From JBASRP01 sp044866075 (GTDB taxonomy: Bacteria > Actinomycetota > AC-67): DNA of 24,121 nucleotides. A program made the position numbers and the translations under genes. Positions 14,201-21,597 of this stretch are shown here, one piece after another. The stretch covers positions 1-24,121 of the forward strand of contig JBIOTQ010000093.1 of NCBI GenBank assembly GCA_044866075.1. Direction: 5' to 3'. Position 1 is the stretch's first letter; each line of letters opens with the position of its first letter. Below the pieces are notes generated by a model. It saw nothing but the letters and a program-made list of their open reading frames with translations, did no database searches and was not told the DNA's origin.

Positions 14201-14625
14201 TCGAGCCGGGCGGCCGTGTTCATCACGTCGCCGGTGGCGAGCGCCTCGGCGCTGGCGAGCGCGACGCCGGTGTTGATCCCGATCCGCGTGACGAGCTCGA
14301 CGCCGAACCGCGGGCGCAGGGTGTCGTTCAGGCCGGCGAGCGCGTCGTGCATCGCGAGCGCGCACCGGACGGCGCGCTCGGCATCGTCTTCGTGGACATT
14401 CGGGATCCCGAAGACGGTGACGACCGCGTCCCCGATGAACTTCTCGACGACGCCGCCGAAGCTCTCCGAGAGCTTGCGCATCCGGTCGAAGTAGGCGCCG
14501 AGGACCGCCTGGAAGCCTTCGGGATCGAGCCGTTCCCCGAGCGCCGTCGACCCGACGAGATCACAGAAGAGAACCGTCACGAGCTTCCGCTCGGCCGGTT
14601 CCCGCGCGTTTCCCCCGTCTTCCAC
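11290..14625 (-). CDS. Class III adenylate cyclase-ATPase-TPR regulator
   Basis: 1111 residues. Residues 10-190 are a class III nucleotidyl cyclase domain: metal ligands Asp22 (FCDLVGST) and Asp66 (FIGDAVV), Lys62, and Asn136/Arg140 in NTAARLE. Residues about 198-560 are a STAND/AAA-type ATPase with Walker A GEPGIGKT (230-237) and Walker B LVLDNLQW (349-356), where the usual second acidic residue is Asn353. The rest is TPR-like helical repeats. This architecture is common in actinobacteria and is thought to couple signal binding to cAMP production, usually in the cytosol. The second substrate-specifying position, seven residues before Asn136, is Leu129 rather than Asp or Thr. The start is a GTG with TAGGAG 6 bases upstream. 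HAD follows after 20 bases. Confidence 0.92.
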   Translation of the reverse strand: MEDGGNAREPAERKLVTVLFCDLVGSTALGERLDPEGFQAVLGAYFDRMRKLSESFGGVVEKFIGDAVVTVFGIPNVHEDDAERAVRCALAMHDALAGLNDTLRPRFGVELVTRIGINTGVALASAEALATGDVMNTAARLEQAAAPGEIVVGRETMMLTREVVQFGVPRAIEIKGKAEPMQGWPAETLTTRRLRPRSPFVGRKGELEALTAVVERAIRDQKPQMVVVIGEPGIGKTRLVDEFAARTTGRAAVYRGTCPPYGESSPWMPMIEIVRAEAQISDLDPPDAAARKLRKRLESRHLEAEVPVIEAQLAPLLGALRRTAPSGPELVWALRRYMEGLSQEGPAVLVLDNLQWGTQTLMETVLELADTIDRVPLVIVCTGRSELRDRVADLLGQEHAALVALEALSAEQSRALIANLREQAGATWAEHIERSIAARGQGNPLFLEEIAAMAAEEGAAGGIPHSLQALISARLDLLASEAKRVAQCSAAIGDVFWDAAVWAVSGSGEAAAIATALRVLRTRGFVEEEGSSSFLGTRQFRFHHALIREVAYSSVSKADRYRMHRAAAEWLDDRAGDRPEFFSQIALHFERALELSDVVRPLQGADETLIEAALAAFVRAGHQASAVVAHEEAARWYQAALRTLDASENDPVLRCNLMLSLGDVRVRAGESVLARAAFVDAASIAREQRMGEQMGHAAVGFGGGQTFDIPPFTVDVELVALLEEALEILGDADSGMRARVLGRLAVALYFSEEEERRIDLGRQAVEMARRVNDTGALAYALSARRFALWGPETLDERLEVATEILELAQSVGDRDLTLLGHRWRIVSLVELGDLAAVAKQIDEYSALAEELKQPYQLWFAEVFGAMRASLEGRLEEAETLMQRALEIGSRTQGENAVQFFATQLMTLREHQGRLLEMEPAIRAYAEQFPDTLAIRAALAYIYAINERYDDARAAFEQAAANDFADIPRDTTWLLTLTMLTQACARLGDVARAKVLYDLFVPYASRTIVAGPAIVCFGSAARYLGILAGTIGRRADAARHFADAVEMNERMHARPYLAHSLREYGELLMSSDDPTDRAKAAELLDRAADLYEELGMASFRERAGGRVEPKSR

Positions 14626-14650
14626 GAGTCTCCTAATCCCCTAAAACCCC

Positions 14651-14683
14651 CGTCCGGCGCAATCATCCCACAATCGCCGGACG
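14651..14683 (-). terminator. Hairpin before the cyclase gene (terminator or attenuator)
   Basis: CGTCCGGCG (14651-14659) and CGCCGGACG (14675-14683) are a perfect 9-bp inverted repeat with a 15-base loop. On the minus strand it is followed by GGGGGTTTTAG and then the ribosome-binding site of the cyclase GTG at 14625. It could end transcription from the upstream membrane-protein gene or act as an attenuator for the cyclase. Confidence 0.55.
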
Positions 14684-14704
14684 AGGAAGACTTCGCACCG
14701 GGAT

Positions 14705-14722
14705 GCCCCGACGCCTTGGGGC
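14705..14722 (-). terminator. Short hairpin just after the membrane-protein gene
   Basis: GCCCC (14705-14709) and GGGGC (14718-14722) form a 5-bp stem with an 8-base loop, 6 bases past the stop of the upstream gene. Weak alone, but together with the hairpin at 14651-14683 it could form a tandem terminator. Confidence 0.3.
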
Positions 14723-14728
14723 TCTTCC

Positions 14729-16732
14729 CTAAGGTTCGGTCGGGACGAGCAGGGCGGAAAAGACCGAGGCCGCGGCAAGAAAGGCGACCCAGGCCGCGGC
14801 CGTGACGCCGGCGTCGTTGGCGCCGATGCAGCCGGCGGCGGCGACCGCCGCGCAGGCGAGCGCCCGGCGGGCGGTGGGCCGTCCCCACAAACCGCGTCCG
14901 AGCAGGCTCGGGCGGCGCCATGCGATGAGCGCGAGCGACCCCGCGCACGCGATGATCGCGCCCATCCAATAGGAGAGGGCGAGCAGCCGTCCGGCGGCCC
15001 CCGCCTTGCGCCCCAGGATCTCGCCGCCCGCGCCGCCGCCCACCGCCTGCGCCACGTGCGTGCCCGTCTCGCGTAGGAGGTCGACGGCGACAACCAGACC
15101 GCCGGTCAGGATCGTCACGATGGCGATACCGATCGCGGCGCGCAGGTCGAAGCGGCGACCGGTCGCGAGGAAGACCAGGAGCGCGAACGCGGGAACCGCG
15201 GCCGGGACGGCGCCGAACTTCGCGCCGGCCTGCGGGGCGACCATGATCCCGGCGGCGAGTGCAAGCGCACCACCCATCAGAAGGATGCGTCGCGGCGTGA
15301 GGAGCCGGTCGGCGAACGCCGCGGCCGAGAAGAGAGCGGCGCCGATCACGACACCCATCGCGTCGTTCCCGATCCCGTGGAAGCGCGCGCCTTCCGCGAT
15401 GAGGTACGAGAGCGGCGACCGTTCGGCGAGCGCGCCGCCGGCGAGCAGGTCGGCGAGGATCGCGACCGCGGTGACGCCGAGGAGGCCGGTGATCGCTGCG
15501 CGCGATCCCGCGACGGCACGGAGGACCAGCGCGCCGCCGATCGCGACCGCTGCGACGGTGATGGCCGTCGGCGTGAGTCCGTCCATCCCGAGCAGTGGCT
15601 CGACGAGGAGGACGAGCGGCACCGCCGCGACCGCGATCAGTCCGGTGTCGAGGAGCGGGCGCCACGTCGTCGGAAGACCGCGCGCGCGCCCGCTGCGTCC
15701 GCGTCCGGCGATAACGGTGAGGAGGGCGAGAACCGTGAGCGCCGCACCGGTGATCACCGTGCCGCGCATCAGTGGCCCGCGTACGAGGCTCGCGTGCAGG
15801 AGGGCGCGCTCGAAGGAGGCGAGGGCGCCGGGTGCGCCGGCGCGCGGAACCGAGCGCATCGCGTTGCCCGTCATCGTGTCCGGTCGGTCGACGCCGGCCC
15901 GGTCGAGGATCGTCGCCGTGATGTCGGCGATCGTGACGACGCCCTCGCGTTCGGTCGACGCGCTCGTGAGCGTCCCCGGACGGATGCGGGGACCGGTCAC
16001 CGCGGTCACCGAGAGGAACCTCCGCAGCTCCCGGCGCTGTTGCGGAGGAGCTAGTGAGGCAACGATCAGCGTGTCGTCCCCGGTGAGTCCCGCCCGCACC
16101 AGCGCGAGGAACGCGTCCGCGCGCGTCATCGCCAGTCTCATCCATCGGTCGCGGCGGGCCGGATCTCTGCCGTACGCGTGCTCGACGCGCGCGGTGTCGC
16201 CGAAGTCCGTGACGACGACCCTGGAGGTTCGCAACGCCGCGTCGATCGTTCCGGCGGCAGCCGGCAGATCGACACGCGCGCGTGTCGGGAACGCGGCATC
16301 GATGCGTTCGGGAAGTCGCTGCGCACCTGTGTGCGTCAGGTCCGAGCCCGGAGAGAAGGCGCCGATCTCGGACGCGACCACGGAGGTCTCCACGTTCGCG
16401 CGGTCGAGCGCACCGAGCATCGCCGTCGCGTCGCCCTTGCGCGAGATCCGTCCCGCGCCGAGCGTTTGATAGGCGAACGCGCGCGCGGCGGCGGGATCGG
16501 AGGGGTTTTCGGCGGTCCTCGTCGACAGGAGGGCGACCCCGCCCGCGCCTAGCACTCGGTTCAGGACCGGCAGATCCGGGGATAGCCAGTCGCTCAAACG
16601 GGTGCCGTCGAGCGTGACGAGAACGACGCGTCCGGAGGGCGCGGCGGCCGCCGGCAAAGTCTGGATACAAAGGATCGCGCTGATGCTTGCGGCGGCGAGC
16701 AGGCGTCGCACGACGGCAAGTGTAGCCCTCAT
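14729..16732 (-). CDS. Polytopic membrane protein with alkaline-phosphatase-like ectodomain
   Basis: 667 residues. A Sec signal or first helix ends in an Ala run near residue 31. Residues about 34-300 resemble the alkaline phosphatase/phosphodiesterase fold (RVVLVTLDGTRLSDW; VVVTDFGDTARVEHAYGRD; VVTIADITATILDRAGV), but the usual full metal-binding set is not evident, so catalysis is doubtful. Residues about 322-660 are some ten transmembrane helices. Between helices, RFHGIGNDAMGVVIGAAL (450-467) is a conserved-looking motif like the RFYGIGNE motif I recall in uncharacterised membrane proteins of Firmicutes and Actinobacteria. Role unknown; envelope or lipid-linked polymer metabolism is a guess. 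The start is 26 bases from the divergent tldD start. Confidence 0.8.
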   Translation of the reverse strand: MRATLAVVRRLLAAASISAILCIQTLPAAAAPSGRVVLVTLDGTRLSDWLSPDLPVLNRVLGAGGVALLSTRTAENPSDPAAARAFAYQTLGAGRISRKGDATAMLGALDRANVETSVVASEIGAFSPGSDLTHTGAQRLPERIDAAFPTRARVDLPAAAGTIDAALRTSRVVVTDFGDTARVEHAYGRDPARRDRWMRLAMTRADAFLALVRAGLTGDDTLIVASLAPPQQRRELRRFLSVTAVTGPRIRPGTLTSASTEREGVVTIADITATILDRAGVDRPDTMTGNAMRSVPRAGAPGALASFERALLHASLVRGPLMRGTVITGAALTVLALLTVIAGRGRSGRARGLPTTWRPLLDTGLIAVAAVPLVLLVEPLLGMDGLTPTAITVAAVAIGGALVLRAVAGSRAAITGLLGVTAVAILADLLAGGALAERSPLSYLIAEGARFHGIGNDAMGVVIGAALFSAAAFADRLLTPRRILLMGGALALAAGIMVAPQAGAKFGAVPAAVPAFALLVFLATGRRFDLRAAIGIAIVTILTGGLVVAVDLLRETGTHVAQAVGGGAGGEILGRKAGAAGRLLALSYWMGAIIACAGSLALIAWRRPSLLGRGLWGRPTARRALACAAVAAAGCIGANDAGVTAAAWVAFLAAASVFSALLVPTEP

Positions 16733-16743
16733 GTCGCACGATG

Positions 16744-16749
16744 TAGGAT
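16744..16749 (+). promoter_or_regulatory. Possible -10 box for leaderless tldD transcript
   Basis: TAGGAT ends 9 bases before the tldD ATG, which has no Shine-Dalgarno. This spacing would put transcription start at or near the ATG, giving a leaderless mRNA, common in actinobacteria. The whole gap between the two divergent genes is 26 bases. Confidence 0.35.
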
Positions 16750-16758
16750 GCGCCGCGC

Positions 16759-18141
16759 ATGATCGAGGAATCCGTCCTGCGCGACGTGCTCGGCGCCGCG
16801 CTCGCGACCGGCGGCGAGTTCGCGGAAGTCTACGCCGAGACGCGTCGTTCGGCGTCCATCCGGCTCGAGGACCGCAAGGTCGAGGAGGTCACCACCGGAC
16901 GCGACCGCGGCGCCGGCGTGCGCGTGGTTCGCGGTTCATCCACCGCGTACGCCTACACCAACAGACTCGATCACGACGCCCTCCTCGACGCCGCACGCGT
17001 GGCGGCGGCATCGCTCAGGGATCAGCCGCAGGCGGAGGTTCGCGATCTGACGCGGGCGCCCGAGCGCACCTTGAATCGGATCGCCGTCGATCCCGACTCC
17101 GTCGAAACGAAGCGCAAGGTCGACGCCGTGCGCGAGATCGACGACGCCGCGCGCGAGGTCTCGGGCGAGGTTCGCCAGGTCATCGCCGGCTACGCCGAGG
17201 GTTCGCAGGACGTCCTCATCGCGAACTCGGAAGGGTTGCTCGCGGCCGACACGCGCGTACGTACGCGGTTGTCGTGCACCGTCGTCGCATCGCGTGACGG
17301 CGTCGTCCAGACGGGAGCGTGGAACCCGGGGGCGAGCGCCGGCTTCGAACTCCTCGATCAACATCCGCCGGCGCACGTCGGACGCAAGGCCGCACAGCAA
17401 GCCATCGTGATGCTCGACGCGATCGGCGCACCGGCCGGCGAGATGCCGATCGTGCTCGCGCCCGGCGGCGGCGGCGTCCTGTTCCACGAGGCGAGCGGGC
17501 ACGGCCTCGAAGCCGACCTGATCCAGAAAGAGGCGAGCGTCTACCGCGACCGCACGGGTGAGAAGATCGGCAGCGATCTTCTGTCGGCGGTCGACGACGG
17601 ATCCGTTGCCGGGTTGTGGGGCTCCTTCGCGTTCGACGACGAGGGGACGCCGTCGCAACGAACGGTCCTCTTCGAGAAGGGCGTCCTTACGGGTGCGATG
17701 ACCGATCTCTTGCGCGCACGGACGATGGGCCTGAACCGTACCGGTAACGGCCGCCGGCAGTCGTATGCGCACCTGCCGATCCCGCGGATGACGAACTCGA
17801 ACATCCTGCCGGGCGACGACGATCCGGAAGCGATCGTGCGCGACGTCAAGAATGGGCTCTACGCGAAGACCTTCGCCGGCGGGCAGGTCAACACGGCGAC
17901 AGGAGACTTCGTCTTCGGCCTGTCCGAGGCCTATCTGATCGAGAACGGCGAGCTCACGAAACCGGTGCGCGGGGCCAACCTGATCGGGAACGGACCCGAC
18001 GTCATCGCTCGCATCGACGCGGTCGGCAGCGATTACGAGGTCTGGTGGGGCGTGTGCGGCAAGGAAGGACAGGGCGTCCCGGTCACGTGCGGGATGCCGA
18101 CGCTCCGCATCGCGCGCATCACGGTCGGGGGGACGGGATGA
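16759..18141 (+). CDS. tldD: Metalloprotease TldD
   Basis: 460 residues, the normal TldD length. The zinc motif HEASGH (His243, Glu244, His248) sits in LFHEASGHGLEADLIQ, matching the HExxxH of TldD. The C-terminal motif CGKEGQGVPVTCGMPTLRI supplies the further zinc-ligand cysteine in the family. TldD forms a heterodimer with TldE that degrades unfolded peptides and cuts leader peptides of RiPPs such as microcins. It is the catalytic subunit; tldE follows with an ATGA overlap. No RiPP precursor or modification enzyme was found nearby, so a housekeeping role is likeliest. No ribosome-binding site is evident at the ATG. Confidence 0.96.
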   Translation: MIEESVLRDVLGAALATGGEFAEVYAETRRSASIRLEDRKVEEVTTGRDRGAGVRVVRGSSTAYAYTNRLDHDALLDAARVAAASLRDQPQAEVRDLTRAPERTLNRIAVDPDSVETKRKVDAVREIDDAAREVSGEVRQVIAGYAEGSQDVLIANSEGLLAADTRVRTRLSCTVVASRDGVVQTGAWNPGASAGFELLDQHPPAHVGRKAAQQAIVMLDAIGAPAGEMPIVLAPGGGGVLFHEASGHGLEADLIQKEASVYRDRTGEKIGSDLLSAVDDGSVAGLWGSFAFDDEGTPSQRTVLFEKGVLTGAMTDLLRARTMGLNRTGNGRRQSYAHLPIPRMTNSNILPGDDDPEAIVRDVKNGLYAKTFAGGQVNTATGDFVFGLSEAYLIENGELTKPVRGANLIGNGPDVIARIDAVGSDYEVWWGVCGKEGQGVPVTCGMPTLRIARITVGGTG

Positions 18142-19493
18142 GCGAGACGGCCGACCTCCTCGCGCTCGCGCGACGCGCGCTGGGCGCCGCCCGGAAAGGC
18201 GAGGCCGTTGAGGCGTTCGCCTCGTGGGGCCGCGAGACCGAGGTGAAGGTCTACAACGGCGAGGTCGAGTCGCTCGTCAGCGCGGAAGCGCGGGGCGTCG
18301 GCGTCCGGTTGATCGTCGACGGTCGTCTCGGCTACGCGTACGCCGCCGACCCCGACGAGCGTGAGCTGGAGGACATCGTTGAGCAGGCGCGCACCAACGC
18401 GGCGCTCGCCACGCGCGACGACGGCAACGTGCTTCCCGAACCGCGGCCGATCGAGCCGCTCGAGGGCATCTTCCTCCCCGACATCCTGTCCGCGACTCCG
18501 GAGCAGAAGGTGGAGCTCGCGCTCGCCGCCGAGCGCGCGTGCCGCGCGGCCGACGCGCGCGTGAAGGGCGTCGAGAGCGCGCAGTACGGCGAGGGCATCG
18601 GCCGCGTTGCGATTGCGTCGTCCTCGGGCATCGAGGCGACGAGCGAGCGCGGCGACTGCTGGTCGGCCGCCGTCGCACTGGCGGCCGACGGAGACGAGAC
18701 CCAAACCGGTTTCGGGCTCAGCATCGCGCGTCGCCCCGGCGACCTGGCCGTGGAGGACAGCGGCCGCGAAGCCGCCCAGCGAGCCGTCCGCCTGCTCGGC
18801 GCGCGCAAGCCCGCCACGGCGCGGATGCCGGTGATGCTCGACCCGTTCGCGGCGGCGTCGTTCCTCGGCGTCGTGGTCGCCGGCCTGTCGGCGGAGGCCG
18901 TGCTCAAGGGTCGTTCGCTGTTCGCGGAGAAGATCGGCCAGAGGATCGCGTCCGAACACCTGCGGCTGCACGACGACGGCCGCGACCTACAGGGGGCCGG
19001 CGCGGAGCCGTTCGACGGCGAAGGCGTGCCGACGCAGCGCACGCCTTTGATCGAAGAGGGCGTCCTGCGGGGCTTCCTACACAACAGCTACACGGCCGCG
19101 CGGATGAACGCGGCATCGACCGGCAACGCCGGCCGGGCCGGCTTCAAGTCGACGCCCGGCGTCTCGACGACGAATCTGGTCGTGTCGCCCGGGCCGGACA
19201 CGCCGGAGGTCCTCGCCGCGCGCGCGGGCAGGGTCCTTTTGGTGCAGGACCTCATCGGCGTGCACTCCGGCGCGAACCCGATCTCGGGTGACTTCTCCGT
19301 CGGGGTGAACGGCGTCGTCCTCGAAGGCGGCGAGGTCACCGGCGGCATCCGCGAGGCGACGATCGCCTCGACGATCATCGACATCCTGCTGGGTGTGGCC
19401 GCCGTGGGAAGCGACCTCCGGTACCTGCCGTTCGGCGGGTCGATCGGCACACCGTCGATACTGATCGGCGAGATGACGGTCGCGGGAACCTAA
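18138..19493 (+). CDS. tldE: TldE/PmbA, partner subunit of TldD
   Basis: 451 residues. The ATG at 18138 overlaps the tldD stop (ATGA) and begins MSETADLLALARRALG; a longer frame upstream only reads through tldD. It has the family features EVKVYNGEVESLVSAEARG near the N-terminus, VMLDPFAAASFLG and GEGVPTQRTPLIEEGVL in the middle, and the C-terminal GSIGTPSILIGEMTVAG. The HExxxH motif is absent, as expected for the non-catalytic subunit. It would form the TldD-TldE protease chamber. The next gene begins 1 base after its stop, so a three-gene transcript is likely. Confidence 0.95.
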   Translation: MSETADLLALARRALGAARKGEAVEAFASWGRETEVKVYNGEVESLVSAEARGVGVRLIVDGRLGYAYAADPDERELEDIVEQARTNAALATRDDGNVLPEPRPIEPLEGIFLPDILSATPEQKVELALAAERACRAADARVKGVESAQYGEGIGRVAIASSSGIEATSERGDCWSAAVALAADGDETQTGFGLSIARRPGDLAVEDSGREAAQRAVRLLGARKPATARMPVMLDPFAAASFLGVVVAGLSAEAVLKGRSLFAEKIGQRIASEHLRLHDDGRDLQGAGAEPFDGEGVPTQRTPLIEEGVLRGFLHNSYTAARMNAASTGNAGRAGFKSTPGVSTTNLVVSPGPDTPEVLAARAGRVLLVQDLIGVHSGANPISGDFSVGVNGVVLEGGEVTGGIREATIASTIIDILLGVAAVGSDLRYLPFGGSIGTPSILIGEMTVAGT

Positions 19494-19494
19494 G

Positions 19495-20922
19495 GTGCCG
19501 GCGAAGAAGCGATCCCGACCGGCGGCATCCAAACGGGCGCCGGCGCGCAAGCCCGCGCGGAAGATCGCCCGTAGGCCCGTTCGGGCGCCAAAGGCTGCGC
19601 GCAAGGCGGCCGCGAAGCCCGCGCGCAAAGCGGCCGCGAAGCCGGCGCGTAAGGTGACCACGAGGTCCCCGCGCAAGGCCACCGCGAAACCCGCGCGCAA
19701 ACCGACACGAGCAGCGAAGCCGAAGCGCGTTACGGGAGCAGCGAAGACGCGTCGCCGCGGACGCGGCGTCGCGACGCTTCCGATCCCGCCGGCGCGCGCG
19801 CGGGGCCCGAAGCGCCGGCGCCGGACGCCGAAGGCGCCGGAGATCATCCCGCAGATCGTTATCGAGGACGAGCCGCAACCCACCGAAGCACTCGCCCCGG
19901 AAACGCCGGCCGAGATGTCCGACGGCGAACGACAAGACACACGCCGCTACATGGCCGTCGTTTCCGAGATCGAGGGCACGGAGCCGTTCCCCGCGCAGGA
20001 GTCCGCTCCGCTCTTCCCGCACCGCGTGCCATCGGCCGAGGTCGAGACGTACGCAACCGACATTCCGATCGCGCTCGGTGCGGCTTTACTCGCCGCGTCG
20101 GTCTTCTTCCCTTGGTACAAGGGCCCGAGCGGGTTCCCCGTCTCGGTCACGGGATGGGCGAGCGGTTCGCTCGGGCCGCTCCTGGTGTTCCTCGGTGCAG
20201 GATCGATCATCCTCGTGGCGCTCCGACGCGTGGGAGTGACGGTGAGCTTGCCGGTCGAGGAATCGCTCGTCCACGAAGCGGCCGGCTGGCTGGCGCTCGT
20301 CGCTGCGGTGGTGAAGAGTCGATGGCGTCCGAACGTCCTCGGCATCCAGATCGCAACGTCGTACGGTGTCTGGATCGCGATCGGCGCCGCCGCGCTGCTC
20401 GTCGTGCTTGCGGGGCGCATGTCGCCGCGCGCGCCCCTCGTTCTGCGGCCGGGCTGGCACCGGGCGCGCGGTGGAACGCTCGGCGCGGCGCTGCTCGTCG
20501 TCATGGTGGCCGGTGCCGCGGCGTTCGGCGTCGTGAACTCGCCGTCGACGAGTGGCGCGAGGTCCGGGCCTAGAGAGTTTCCCGGCACCGTGAGGAACAA
20601 GCTCCCCGACTGCGCGAAAGACTTCCCCTTGCCCGCCGGATTGAAGCCGCAGCTCGGCTTCGATGCGGGAACGGTCTGTCAGGCGCAGCTCTCAAGCACG
20701 CGGGACTCGGTGTCGCTGCTCAACGCCGCCCGCGCCGCGCTCAAGAAGGCCCGATGGACGTTCACGGAGACGAAACTGGTACCGGGCACCTCCACCTTCT
20801 CGATCACCAAGCCGCGCTGCGCGAGTCTCACCGTCGTCGGCGCCCAGCGCGGATCGATCCTCGTTATCCAGTACACGAGCTGCTCCTCCCCGAGCCCGAC
20901 GCCCTCGCCCACTCGCAGGTAG
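19495..20922 (+). CDS. Membrane protein with histone-H1-like Lys/Ala/Pro-rich N-terminal tail
   Basis: 475 residues, GTG start 1 base after tldE. Residues 1-113 are Lys/Arg/Ala/Pro-rich, with ARKAAAKP repeats like histone H1 tails and actinobacterial HupB/HU C-termini. Residues 114-185 are acidic. Five likely transmembrane helices follow (about 190-208, 225-244, 258-274, 289-307, 328-347). An outer C-terminal domain (348-475) has four cysteines and a Ser/Pro/Thr-rich end. With five helices the basic tail would be cytosolic and the Cys domain outside, so the protein could link the nucleoid or RNA to the membrane; this is inferred from composition only. I do not recognise the family. The ribosome-binding site is weak, suggesting coupling to tldE. 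Confidence 0.75.
   Translation: MPAKKRSRPAASKRAPARKPARKIARRPVRAPKAARKAAAKPARKAAAKPARKVTTRSPRKATAKPARKPTRAAKPKRVTGAAKTRRRGRGVATLPIPPARARGPKRRRRTPKAPEIIPQIVIEDEPQPTEALAPETPAEMSDGERQDTRRYMAVVSEIEGTEPFPAQESAPLFPHRVPSAEVETYATDIPIALGAALLAASVFFPWYKGPSGFPVSVTGWASGSLGPLLVFLGAGSIILVALRRVGVTVSLPVEESLVHEAAGWLALVAAVVKSRWRPNVLGIQIATSYGVWIAIGAAALLVVLAGRMSPRAPLVLRPGWHRARGGTLGAALLVVMVAGAAAFGVVNSPSTSGARSGPREFPGTVRNKLPDCAKDFPLPAGLKPQLGFDAGTVCQAQLSSTRDSVSLLNAARAALKKARWTFTETKLVPGTSTFSITKPRCASLTVVGAQRGSILVIQYTSCSSPSPTPSPTRR
19597..19692 (+). repeat. Four 24-bp tandem repeats encoding ARKAAAKP-type units
   Basis: Units start at 19597, 19621, 19645 and 19669. The first two (GCGCGCAAGGCGGCCGCGAA and a near copy) are almost identical; the third and fourth are diverged. 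Each encodes eight residues, in frame with the membrane-protein gene. Such repeats expand and contract by slippage, so tail length may vary between strains. Confidence 0.72.
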
Positions 20923-20924
20923 AA

Positions 20925-20939
20925 GGGCGTCCTGCGCCC
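20925..20939 (+). terminator. Weak hairpin after the tldDE run
   Basis: GGGCG (20925-20929) and CGCCC (20935-20939) pair with a 5-base loop, 3 bases past the stop of the membrane-protein gene. The stem is short and there is no T-run, so termination is uncertain. Confidence 0.3.
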
Positions 20940-20945
20940 GGCCTC

Positions 20946-20988
20946 TTGACAGACTGACACTTCCCGTCTATCTGTAACATCCACAGAT
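20946..20988 (+). promoter_or_regulatory. Promoter and operator of the TetR-diiron operon
   Basis: A perfect -35 TTGACA (20946-20951) is followed by 17 bases and TATCTG (20969-20974) as a weak -10. A perfect inverted repeat, ATCTGT (20970-20975) and ACAGAT (20983-20988) with a 7-base spacer, overlaps the -10 and the TetR start codon. This is a natural place for autorepression by the TetR protein it precedes. Confidence 0.6.
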
Positions 20989-21586
20989 GGCGGTGCGAGC
21001 GGATGTCGCCGTGCACTCCTCTCAAGAGGAGGCCACCCGCGCGCGCATCCTCGACGCGGCCTTCGCGTGCGCCGGGCGGATCGGACTCGCGCGCACCACG
21101 ATCGCGGATGTCGCGCGCGAAGCGCGCCTTTCGCGTCAGACCCTGTACCGCTACTACGCGTCGAAGCACGACCTCTTCATGGCGCTCGTGCTGCGCGAGG
21201 AAGAGGTTCTCTTCGATCAGGTGATGGCCGCGATCGCGCCGCACCGCGAGCTGCGGCCGGCCGTCGAAGCGTCGTTCCGCACGATCTTGCGGGCGATGCG
21301 CGCGCACCCGCTTCTCGACCGCGTGATGGCGACGGAGCCGCAGGAACTTCTGCCGTACCTCACGATCGAAGCCAACCCCATGCGCGATATGGGGATCCGG
21401 ATGATGGAGCAAGTGTTCGCCGAACGCGGGACCGGGATCTCTCCGATCCTCGCGCATCGCGCCGCCGAGATCAGCTCAAGGCTTGTGACGTCGTACGCGA
21501 TCATGCCGCCCGACGACGATCCCGACGTCGTCGCGGCGGAGCTCGCGGAATTGGTCTGCAACGGTCTGGCGAAGGACCGGGGATAG
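20987..21586 (+). CDS. TetR-family regulator of the diiron-oxidase operon
   Basis: 199 residues. The HTH spans about residues 19-65: RILDAAFACAGRIGLARTTI, ADVAREARLSRQTLYRYYAS and KHDLF. The C-terminal domain has IRMMEQVFAERG and SSRLVTSYAIMPPD, typical of actinobacterial TetRs that sense acyl or xenobiotic ligands. The ATG at 20987 lies within the downstream arm of the operator. No Shine-Dalgarno is clear, so the mRNA may have a very short leader. The diiron enzyme starts 11 bases after its stop; the TetR probably represses both genes and may bind the enzyme's substrate or product. Confidence 0.92.
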   Translation: MAVRADVAVHSSQEEATRARILDAAFACAGRIGLARTTIADVAREARLSRQTLYRYYASKHDLFMALVLREEEVLFDQVMAAIAPHRELRPAVEASFRTILRAMRAHPLLDRVMATEPQELLPYLTIEANPMRDMGIRMMEQVFAERGTGISPILAHRAAEISSRLVTSYAIMPPDDDPDVVAAELAELVCNGLAKDRG

Positions 21587-21597
21587 GAGGATCTGGA

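Noticed and set aside
11279..14365. 1028-residue minus-strand frame inside the cyclase gene
   Set aside because: Arg/Ala/Pro-rich with no motifs; a high-GC shadow of the 1111-residue gene.
16759..19493. RiPP maturation locus around TldD/TldE
   Set aside because: No short precursor peptide, cyclodehydratase, radical-SAM or lanthionine enzyme is seen nearby; the pair looks like housekeeping.
19597..19692. CRISPR-like array
   Set aside because: The repeats are contiguous 24-bp coding units in frame, with no spacers.
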